A program made the translations under genes and the position numbers. A DNA stretch of 5,740 nt, from NCBI GenBank assembly GCA_002424495.1, contig DIKH01000116.1:1-5740 (forward strand), given 5' to 3'. Positions 1 through 5,740 of this stretch are shown here, piece after piece. Origin of the DNA: Desulfobacteraceae bacterium UBA5623. Lineage in GTDB: Bacteria; Desulfobacterota; DSM-4660; Desulfatiglandales; Desulfatiglandaceae. The notes below the pieces were generated by a model. That model had not been told where the DNA came from and ran no database searches. It worked only from the letters and a program-made list of their open reading frames with translations. Position 1 is the stretch's first letter, and each line of letters begins with the position of its first letter.

Positions 1-81
1 ACCCACACAAATGTGCGATGCGGCTCAAAAGTAATTAGGTTCCAATAAGGAAACCATGCCTTTTAGGGAGATGAAACAGGG
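1..81. other. Leader region upstream of the glycosyltransferase gene
   Basis: This short non-coding stretch is closed in all three plus-strand frames, with stops at 32-34, 36-38 and 46-48, so at most the last few codons of an upstream gene could lie here. An imperfect inverted repeat (ggttcc at 39-44, ggaaacc at 49-55, one bulged A, four-base loop) is followed five bases later by TTTT at 61-64. It could be the remnant of a weak terminator for an upstream gene, but the stem is short. No convincing sigma-70 boxes and no sigma-54 -24/-12 pair (TGGC...TTGC) are visible, so the promoter is probably further left. Confidence 0.4.
65..81 (+). promoter_or_regulatory. Ribosome binding region of the glycosyltransferase gene
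   Basis: Two purine-rich candidates precede the ATG at 82. AGGGAG at 65-70 lies 11 bases upstream, slightly far. AGGG at 78-81 directly abuts the start and is too close to work as a normal Shine-Dalgarno. The first is the likelier site. A second ATG at 71 opens a four-codon frame that ends by overlapping the true start. Confidence 0.5.
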
Positions 82-1104
82 ATGAAGATTTTATTTATAG
101 CCGATTTCCGGAGAGATCATCCGCGATTCATGCTGAACAATCCACGTATGTTCAGTAAGGGGCTGGTTCGAAACGGCCATGATGTCCTGGAATTCAGCTA
201 TAAAGATCAGTTAATGGGAAATAGTCCCTTTCGCAGTAAGGGGTTCTCTCTGTGGTATGGAAAGAAAAAAACTGACAATTCGCTGCTTAAGCTTGCTCGG
301 CATTATCAGCCTGATGTATTGTTGATTACGACATTCAAGTTGTTCGACACCCACATCCTGAAACGGCTGAAGGAGTCTCTGCCACGGGCCGTAATAGTGT
401 GCTGGTACGGTGATATGAATGATGGAGTGGATCCATCAGTTGCAAAGATCGGCAGGGAATGCGACTGGTTCCTCTCAACTAGCGGAGGGGAACTTTTAAG
501 ACAATACAAGCAGGCTGGAATACCACACTGCGCGTTTTTACCGAATCCTTGCGACGCAGATATACAATTCCCACAGACGGTGCCGGACAAATTCCGGTCT
601 GATATATTATTTACCGGCAAGCTCGCGCACGGCAAAGCAGGGCAGGACACTATGAGGAGGCGTTTGATAGAGGAACTGACATTAAAGAAGGGTATGACGG
701 TCTGGGGGTGTCTTGGTCGGCCAAAGGTGGAGGGGATAGATTATCTGCGCGCCATTCAAGGCGCCAAGATTGCGCTGAGCATCAATGCATACAATGAAGT
801 CCGGTTTTATCATTCGGACCGTCTTACTCATTATCTGGCATGCGGATCATTTACTCTGGTAAAATATGTCCCTGGCAGTGAATTGCTCTTTGAGGATGGA
901 AGGCATTTGCGCTATTTCCGCACAATGGAGGAGTGCTTTGATCTGATTGACTATTATCTGGCCCATGATTCTCTTAGGACTAAGATAGCAGGCCAGGGCT
1001 ATGAGCATATTCACCGGAACTATAATGGGCAGACGTTATCAAAATATATCATAGACCTCGTGCAGACAGGCGGATATGATCCGTTATGGGGAGAAATAGC
1101 ATAA
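82..1104 (+). CDS. CgeB-like glycosyltransferase (GT-B fold, glycosyl transferases group 1)
   Basis: A complete 340-residue protein, probably cytosolic: there is no signal peptide or membrane segment. The N-terminus (MKILFIADF, then an NGHDV turn near residue 31) looks like the first Rossmann strand and helix of a GT-B glycosyltransferase. Residues 76-160 continue that half (QPDVLLITTF, AVIVCWYGD, DWFLSTSGG, FLPNPCD). Residues 172-330 resemble the C-terminal nucleotide-sugar-binding half of CgeB/Glyco_trans_1_2 proteins. Its typical block SDRLTHYLACG (245-255) is followed by ELLFEDGRH (267-275), a TMEECFDLIDYYL helix and a final R-x-x-IA-x-x-G helix. Members transfer sugars from activated donors onto polysaccharide, spore-surface or other acceptors, but donor and acceptor cannot be read from the sequence. 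It is the only plus-strand gene and converges with the signalling operon, so shared regulation is not implied. The family call is fairly secure; the exact role is unknown. Confidence 0.82.
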   Translation: MKILFIADFRRDHPRFMLNNPRMFSKGLVRNGHDVLEFSYKDQLMGNSPFRSKGFSLWYGKKKTDNSLLKLARHYQPDVLLITTFKLFDTHILKRLKESLPRAVIVCWYGDMNDGVDPSVAKIGRECDWFLSTSGGELLRQYKQAGIPHCAFLPNPCDADIQFPQTVPDKFRSDILFTGKLAHGKAGQDTMRRRLIEELTLKKGMTVWGCLGRPKVEGIDYLRAIQGAKIALSINAYNEVRFYHSDRLTHYLACGSFTLVKYVPGSELLFEDGRHLRYFRTMEECFDLIDYYLAHDSLRTKIAGQGYEHIHRNYNGQTLSKYIIDLVQTGGYDPLWGEIA

Positions 1105-1121
1105 AAGAATCAGAATCTGAT
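1101..1121 (-). terminator. Possible weak terminator at the end of the signalling operon
   Basis: In the 27-base gap between the two convergent genes, ATCAG at 1109-1113 and CTGAT at 1117-1121 form a perfect five-base stem with a three-base loop. Read on the minus strand the stem is followed by TCTTTTAT, which overlaps the stop codon of the glycosyltransferase gene. The stem is short and AT-rich, so it would be a poor Rho-independent terminator. On the plus strand no T-run follows it. Confidence 0.25.
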
Positions 1122-1131
1122 ATGAGTTATT

Positions 1132-2520
1132 CTACATCACCTCCAGTTTTTTCCTTCGATACCTGAAGGTGTGGTGGTTCATGTTCAGGAGTTTCGCGGC
1201 CTGGCTTTCATTGCCGCCCGACATCTTCAGCGCCTCGCTGATATAATGTTTTTCAAAGGAATTCAGCATCCAAACAAGATCAACACCATCACTGGTGAGC
1301 TGAGGCATGGCTTTTTCAGATCTGAGTTGCTCCGGCGCCTTGAAAGGATTCCCTGGCCTGATCCCCAAATCCTCCACTGTCAAATCCTGGCCCCCGGAGA
1401 TAAGGACCGCCCTTTCAATAAGATTTCTCAACTCCCGCACATTGCCGGTCCAGTTGTGGTCGTAGAGAGCTGCCTCGGCCTGAGGGGAGATCTTCACAAA
1501 CTTTTTGTTAAATTTTTTTCCAAACTGATATAAGAAGTGTCTGGCAATGGGGATTATGTCATCTTTACGTTCATTCAGGGATGGGATATGCACCTTAACG
1601 ACCCCGAGGCGGAAATAGAGGTCTTTTCTGAACAGCCCGTCCTCAATCATAGAGTCAAGGTCCTTGTTGGTTGCAGAAACCACCCTGGTTTTTATATGGA
1701 TCTTCTTTGTCCCTCCGACCCTGTAAAACTCCCCCTCTTCCAGGAATCTCAACAACTTTGCCTGGGCCTCCTGGCTTAGGTCTCCAACCTCATCAAGAAA
1801 CAGCGTGCCGTCCGCCGCCTCCTCTACAAGCCCTCTTTTGCCGGAAAGATTTGCTCCGCTGAATGCCCCTTTTTCGTAGCCGAACATCTCACTTTCGACA
1901 AGGTCCTTTGGGATTGAGGCGCAATTGACCGTTATAAGCGGCCCCTTAAAATTCGGGCTCCTGTAATGAATAGCGCTTGCAACCAGTTCTTTTCCGGTGC
2001 CGGTCTCCCCATGGATGAGTATGGGTGTGTCAGGGCTCCTGGCCACCAGAGAAATAAAGTCCATCACATCCTGAATGGCGTTACTCTCGGCAATAAAGCA
2101 GGGCAGGTTTTCCTTCAGATAATGCTCCTGTAGAGAATGGACCTCCTTTCTGAGCCTGATGGTATCAAGGGCATTGCGGATCGTTACCTCCATACCGTCC
2201 ATGTGTATGGGTTTTATCACGTAATCGTAGGCCCCGAGCTTCATTGCAGAAATTACCGTCTTGGCGTCTTCAAAGGCGGTGATCATGATGACAAGGGCCT
2301 CTGGCTGTATCTGTTTGATCTCTTGCAGGGCCTGAACGCCGTCCATACCTGGAAGACCGATATCCAGCAGCACCAGATCAGGGGCATCTTTTTTAAACGC
2401 CTTGATCGCAGCCTCGGCAGATGAAAAGGCAAAAATGCGGTATGTCCCCTCAAGGGCCATAGTGACACCTTCCCTGATGGTCTCTTCATCATCAACAACA
2501 AAGATAGTGTAATTAAGCAT
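1132..2520 (-). CDS. NtrC-family sigma-54-dependent response regulator
   Basis: A complete 462-residue transcription activator with the full three-domain layout. The receiver (about 4-118) has the acidic pair D10/D11, phospho-acceptor D53 (LLDIGLPGMDG), T81 and K103. The AAA+ sigma-54 interaction domain (about 142-370) has Walker A GETGTGKE at 171-178, Walker B TLFLDEV at 239-245, arginine-finger candidates R298 and R304, and sensor II GNVRELRN at 359-366. The sigma-54 contact loop reads GAFSGA at 218-223, with Ser for the usual Thr. A Fis-type helix-turn-helix ends the protein (about 423-461, SGGNESQAAKLLNMNHHTFRYR region). By family knowledge, phosphorylation drives oligomerisation and ATP-powered opening of sigma-54 promoters. 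Its ATG overlaps the end of the kinase gene upstream by 8 bases, so translational coupling is likely; AAGGA lies 11 bases before the start, inside that gene. It is the probable output of the two kinases. Target genes are not identifiable here. Confidence 0.95.
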   Translation of the reverse strand: MLNYTIFVVDDEETIREGVTMALEGTYRIFAFSSAEAAIKAFKKDAPDLVLLDIGLPGMDGVQALQEIKQIQPEALVIMITAFEDAKTVISAMKLGAYDYVIKPIHMDGMEVTIRNALDTIRLRKEVHSLQEHYLKENLPCFIAESNAIQDVMDFISLVARSPDTPILIHGETGTGKELVASAIHYRSPNFKGPLITVNCASIPKDLVESEMFGYEKGAFSGANLSGKRGLVEEAADGTLFLDEVGDLSQEAQAKLLRFLEEGEFYRVGGTKKIHIKTRVVSATNKDLDSMIEDGLFRKDLYFRLGVVKVHIPSLNERKDDIIPIARHFLYQFGKKFNKKFVKISPQAEAALYDHNWTGNVRELRNLIERAVLISGGQDLTVEDLGIRPGNPFKAPEQLRSEKAMPQLTSDGVDLVWMLNSFEKHYISEALKMSGGNESQAAKLLNMNHHTFRYRRKKLEVM

Positions 2521-4048
2521 CGCCCTGATGGTCCTTCCTGACCGGCATCCTGATTATGAATCGCGCGCCGGCCCATTGACTGGTTGTAAGCTCCAACACT
2601 CCGCCATGATCAGCGACTACCCTGTGGCAAAGGCTTAGTCCTATGCCTGTGCTGCCGGTCTTAGTGGTGTAAAAGGGGTCAAAGATCTTGTCTCTGATCT
2701 CCTCAGGGACCCCTGGACCTGAATCAGAGATATGGACAATAATATGGTCTTTTTCAAAGGTCGAGGTTATCTCTATGTTATTTTCACCCTCAGTATCCTT
2801 CATGGATTCAGCGGCATTGGTAATCAGATTCAATATCACCTGCTCCATTAACTGGGGGTCAATGTAGCATTCCGGCATATTGTCATCAAGGACCTTTTGG
2901 ATCTTGATCCGCCTCTTTCTCAGTGTGACTGAAGATAGAGAAATGGCATCCTCGATGGATTTATTGATGTTCTTCAGGACAAACTGGGGTGCGCTGGGCC
3001 TTGAAAAGTCCATAACCCTTTTTATCACAGTCTCTATCTTCCTTGATGCGGACTGAATATGTTCAAGTATGCCCCTGATCTTCTCCGGATCTCCCCCCCT
3101 TTGAAATAGTTTTTCCAGTGTATTAAGATAAATATTGATGCCTGAAAGGGGATTCCTGATCTCATGGGCAATGCCCGTGGCCACACGTCCCAGTGAGGTC
3201 ATCTTGTCCTGTATCCTCAACATGTGCTCGAGCTCCTTGGTCCTGGTGATGTCCATCGTATTGATCAGGACCGCCTCCTTTCCCTGAAACTCTATTGAAT
3301 TGGCCCTGCAAAGCACCCATTTCATCTTGGGGCCGGTATCAGAGCCCTTCTGCGGATAGAATCTGAAATCCGTCTCAACGTTTCGACCTTTACGTGAGAT
3401 AAGCCTGTTATGGAAGTCCTCGACCTTTTGTACGTCATCCGGATAGATACCCTTTATGTCTATGAACTTCGGAGTCCTTGGCAACGGGCCAAAGAGATTC
3501 TCCTGTTCGGGATTCTGATATACTACACGTTTGTCTTGTATTATGGAGATGCCGGTAAGGGAATTTTCAACTAAAGTTCTAAACCTATTTTCACTCTTGC
3601 TGAGCTCCTTTGTCCTCTCTTCGACCATGGATTCCAGCATCGCCTTTTCCCTGCGCAACTGATCTTCCGCTGCCTTGATCCTCAGTGCGACCTTGACCTG
3701 CGCGATAAGCTCCGTTTCATCAATCGGCTTGGTCATAAAGGCGTCCGCCCCGCTCTCAAGTCCCTTTACCCGGCTTGAAGAGGTCTTTTCCACGGCTGTA
3801 AGCATGATCACAGGGATGTGTCTTGTGCCCTTGCTGGATTTCAAATGCCTGCACACATCGTAGCCGTTCATCTCGGGCATCCTGACATCGAGCAGTATTA
3901 CATCCGGCTGCTCCTCTTCCGCCTTCTTTATGCCCAAGGCGCCTGTTTGGGCGGTAATCACAATGCACTGGGAAAGGAGATTTTTCAATAATGCCGAAAT
4001 TACAATCAGATTGTCCTGTTTATCGTCAATCGCCAATATTTTTGTCAT
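2513..4048 (-). CDS. Soluble receiver-PAS-histidine kinase
   Basis: A complete 511-residue protein if started at the ATG at 4048; the frame also has an ATG at 4072, which would add eight residues. I prefer 4048 because GAGGA precedes it and the protein then begins MTKILAIDD, as receivers usually do; the spacing of 3-4 bases is short. Numbering from 4048, the receiver (about 2-122) has D8/D9, phospho-acceptor D54, T84 and K107. A charged helix (about 125-157) leads into a PAS sensor (about 154-271). HisKA follows, with H295 in IAHEIRNPL, then HATPase_c with N411 (NLITNAAES), G1 DSGPGV at 442-447, F-box FDPFYTTK from 456 and G2 TGIGLS at 467-472. No membrane segments are seen, so it senses or relays inside the cell. 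It overlaps the regulator gene by 8 bases and probably phosphorylates it. Its N-terminal receiver could let another kinase modulate it. The PAS ligand is unknown. Confidence 0.92.
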   Translation of the reverse strand: MTKILAIDDKQDNLIVISALLKNLLSQCIVITAQTGALGIKKAEEEQPDVILLDVRMPEMNGYDVCRHLKSSKGTRHIPVIMLTAVEKTSSSRVKGLESGADAFMTKPIDETELIAQVKVALRIKAAEDQLRREKAMLESMVEERTKELSKSENRFRTLVENSLTGISIIQDKRVVYQNPEQENLFGPLPRTPKFIDIKGIYPDDVQKVEDFHNRLISRKGRNVETDFRFYPQKGSDTGPKMKWVLCRANSIEFQGKEAVLINTMDITRTKELEHMLRIQDKMTSLGRVATGIAHEIRNPLSGINIYLNTLEKLFQRGGDPEKIRGILEHIQSASRKIETVIKRVMDFSRPSAPQFVLKNINKSIEDAISLSSVTLRKRRIKIQKVLDDNMPECYIDPQLMEQVILNLITNAAESMKDTEGENNIEITSTFEKDHIIVHISDSGPGVPEEIRDKIFDPFYTTKTGSTGIGLSLCHRVVADHGGVLELTTSQWAGARFIIRMPVRKDHQGDA

Positions 4049-4056
4049 GGTTCCTC
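4049..4056 (-). promoter_or_regulatory. Ribosome binding site deciding the kinase start
   Basis: On the minus strand GAGGA (4056-4052) stands three bases before the ATG at 4048. The alternative in-frame ATG at 4072 is preceded by an AT-rich run (gctgtttacaaat) with no purine-rich match to the 16S tail. This supports 4048 as the main start, though the spacer is shorter than the usual 5-9 bases. Confidence 0.45.
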
Positions 4057-4084
4057 GATTTGTGGCAGCCATATTTGTAAACAG

Positions 4085-5740
4085 CTAAACTGTAACCACC
4101 CTTACAATCTTGCGTATTTCCGAGATCAACAAATCCCTGTCAACAGGCTTGGTAATATACCCGGCCGCGCCCAGTGCAAACCCGGTCTCCCTGTCTTCCG
4201 CCTCTTCCGTCACAGAGACAATGATCACCGGGATGTCTTTTGTGTCTGGTGTGTTCTTTAGTGTCTGCAAGACCTCCCAGCCGTCCATATCAGGCATCAG
4301 GATATCCAGCGTAATGGCAAACGGGCTGTATCTTTCAGCAAGCTTTACAGCCTCTTTTCCCGAGGTGGCGGCAATGATGTTATAGCCTTCCTTGAGAAGA
4401 CTGGTGGAAATCATATTTGCGGCCTCCGGGTCATCATCCACGACAAGGATTGTCTTTCTTTCAGGTTTTATTTCCGGATGAGGTTTTATTGGCTCCGGCT
4501 CATATATTGGCTCCTGGCCCTTCCAGGCAAGCGGCAGTGTCAGGACAAAAGTCGAGCCTCTTTCAATGACGCTCTCTACAGATATATCGCCACCCAGCAT
4601 CCTGGCGGACTTAAGCGCTATGGAAAGCCCAAGGCCCGTGCCTTCAAATTTTCTGGATGATGATCCGTCAATCTGTCTGAATTCCTCAAAGATATGAACC
4701 AGATGCTCTTCAGGTATTCCGATGCCGGTATCGGCCACTGAAATATAGATATTTTCCGAATCATATTTTCCGGATACGGTTACGCCCCCCTTATCGGTGA
4801 ATTTTACGGCATTGCCAATAATATTCTGGAGTATCTGATACAACCTTTCCTCATCGGTCTCTACCCGGGGAAAATCCTCTTCAACCTCAAAACCCAGTTG
4901 AATGCCTTTTTCAGAGGCAAGGGGCAGGAGGTTTTCTATTATATTTTCCACTGTCGCCCGCGGCGAAAATACCCTTGGATTGACTGTCACCCGGCCAGCC
5001 TCAATCTTTGACAGATCGAGGATGTCATTTATTAGAGCAAGCAGGTTTTTTCCATTTCGCTCGATGATCTTGAGATATGATGCCTCTTCTTCTGAGAGCT
5101 TCTCTTTTGTCTGCATGATCAGCACCCTTGAAAGCGCCATGACAGAATTAAGCGGGGTTCTCAGTTCGTGGCTCATATTGGACAAAAACTGGCTTTTCAG
5201 GCGATTGGCCTCCTCCACCTCCCGCCTTTTCAGCTCCAGTTCCACATTCTGATTTTGCAGTTCATCCGACTTTCTGATAAGCTCTTTTGTCTGCGCCTTC
5301 AACATCCGGGCCTGGGATTCCAGTTCATCATTAATGTCTCTTAACTCATTTGCGAGCCTCCTTGTCTCTTCATTGGCCATCAGATTGGAAAAGGCCGTGT
5401 TCAGCCCCAACACCCAGGGCTGGCTAAATATCTCGAGACATTCAGTTGAGTATTTTTTAATACTTGCAAGTGAAATGATCGCCGTAACTATGCCGCCCAC
5501 AGTAACAGGTATGGACATAATCTCCCTTGGAAGCATGGCGCCGGCAAAGGTCCTGAACTTAAAGACAGTGTCCTCAGGGATGTCTTTAATATGAGATATC
5601 TTCTGCGTCGCAATGGCAGCGCCGAACTCGCCCTCAAGATTCGTTGGGTCATAATATTCCATTATCTCGGGGATCATACCAATGGAAGATACATGTTCAA
5701 ATCTGGAGCTTTTCTCATTGAGCATGTAAAAAGATGCCAG
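4085..5740 (-). CDS. Hybrid histidine kinase, GAF-S-helix-HisKA-HATPase-receiver (5' end outside window)
   Basis: A partial gene: the frame stays open to the window edge, with LASFY preceding the first in-frame Met at 5725. That Met lies inside a GAF domain (LASFYMLNE strand), so it is not the true start. At least 551 residues are present. Numbering from that Met, the GAF remainder covers about 1-110, ending in SIPVTVGG and IISLAS strands. A long charged coiled coil (about 118-180) of signalling-helix type follows. HisKA has H186 in MSHELRTPLN. HATPase_c has N305 (NIIGNAVKFT), G1 DTGIGIP at 332-338, F-box residues F346/F349, and G2 GTGLGLS at 362-368. A Pro/Glu-rich linker (about 404-423) leads to a C-terminal receiver with D430-D432, phospho-acceptor D474, S504 and K526. 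Relatives often carry membrane and periplasmic sensor parts at the N-terminus; whether this one does cannot be seen. It is the first visible gene of the operon, and its TAG is 36 bases before the preferred start of the next kinase. Confidence 0.93.
   Translation of the reverse strand: MASFYMLNEKSSRFEHVSSIGMIPEIMEYYDPTNLEGEFGAAIATQKISHIKDIPEDTVFKFRTFAGAMLPREIMSIPVTVGGIVTAIISLASIKKYSTECLEIFSQPWVLGLNTAFSNLMANEETRRLANELRDINDELESQARMLKAQTKELIRKSDELQNQNVELELKRREVEEANRLKSQFLSNMSHELRTPLNSVMALSRVLIMQTKEKLSEEEASYLKIIERNGKNLLALINDILDLSKIEAGRVTVNPRVFSPRATVENIIENLLPLASEKGIQLGFEVEEDFPRVETDEERLYQILQNIIGNAVKFTDKGGVTVSGKYDSENIYISVADTGIGIPEEHLVHIFEEFRQIDGSSSRKFEGTGLGLSIALKSARMLGGDISVESVIERGSTFVLTLPLAWKGQEPIYEPEPIKPHPEIKPERKTILVVDDDPEAANMISTSLLKEGYNIIAATSGKEAVKLAERYSPFAITLDILMPDMDGWEVLQTLKNTPDTKDIPVIIVSVTEEAEDRETGFALGAAGYITKPVDRDLLISEIRKIVRVVTV

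Noticed and set aside
1..81. A sigma-54 promoter upstream of the glycosyltransferase that would make it a target of the regulator
   Set aside because: No TGGC...TTGC pair with the needed spacing is present in these 81 bases, so the link between the regulator and this gene has no support here.
306..650. 114-codon open frame on the minus strand inside the glycosyltransferase gene
   Set aside because: It lies fully antisense to a protein with clear family motifs; its translation shows no recognisable domain.
1171..1862. Several plus-strand frames opposite the regulator gene
   Set aside because: They are antisense to intact AAA+ and HTH coding sequence and have no recognisable domain or independent start signal.
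2283..2576. 97-codon minus-strand frame across the kinase/regulator junction
   Set aside because: It overlaps the conserved receiver of the regulator and the end of the kinase in another frame; the sequence is Arg/Leu/Pro rich without motifs, typical of an out-of-frame shadow.
3756..3968. 70-codon minus-strand frame inside the receiver of the second kinase
   Set aside because: Alternative frame of a well-conserved receiver domain; no own ribosome binding site or motif.
4902..5252. 116-codon plus-strand frame opposite the hybrid kinase
   Set aside because: Ser/Arg/Phe-rich translation, antisense to the conserved HisKA region, as expected from the complement of a coiled-coil and kinase sequence.
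1..5740. Mobile elements, CRISPR arrays, tRNA/rRNA or phage genes
   Set aside because: The window is almost fully filled by four conserved genes; I saw no regularly spaced repeats, terminal inverted repeats, transposase motifs or RNA-gene-like sequence.

Overview
The window carries four protein-coding genes and almost no non-coding DNA. At the left, on the plus strand, is a complete gene for a CgeB-like glycosyltransferase (82-1104). The rest (1132 to the right edge) is one minus-strand signalling operon, transcribed from right to left. In order of transcription it holds: (i) a GAF / histidine kinase / receiver hybrid whose 5' end lies outside the window; (ii) a soluble receiver-PAS-histidine kinase; and (iii) an NtrC-type sigma-54-dependent response regulator. 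The glycosyltransferase and the operon converge, with only 27 bases between their stop codons.

The operon reads as a complete intracellular signalling chain. Gaps are 12-36 bases and then an 8-base gene overlap, so the three proteins are probably made together. Both kinases keep their phospho-accepting His and ATP-binding boxes, all three receivers keep their Asp and Lys residues, and the regulator keeps the AAA+ and Fis-type DNA-binding parts. The likely output is activation of RNA polymerase carrying sigma-54 at promoters that are not in this window. No Hpt phosphotransfer domain is seen, so how the hybrid kinase passes its signal on is open. The second kinase starts with its own receiver, which makes it the natural entry point for input from another kinase.

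The organism is a bacterium with sigma-54 signalling and multi-domain kinases. The GAF/S-helix/HisKA type of the hybrid kinase, an NtrC-like regulator and moderate base composition suggest a Desulfobacterota/Deltaproteobacteria or Nitrospirota-like genome. That is an impression from family resemblance and was not computed. I see no mobile element, CRISPR array, tRNA or rRNA. The content is mostly ordinary for such genomes; the main point of interest is the wiring of two kinases to one regulator.
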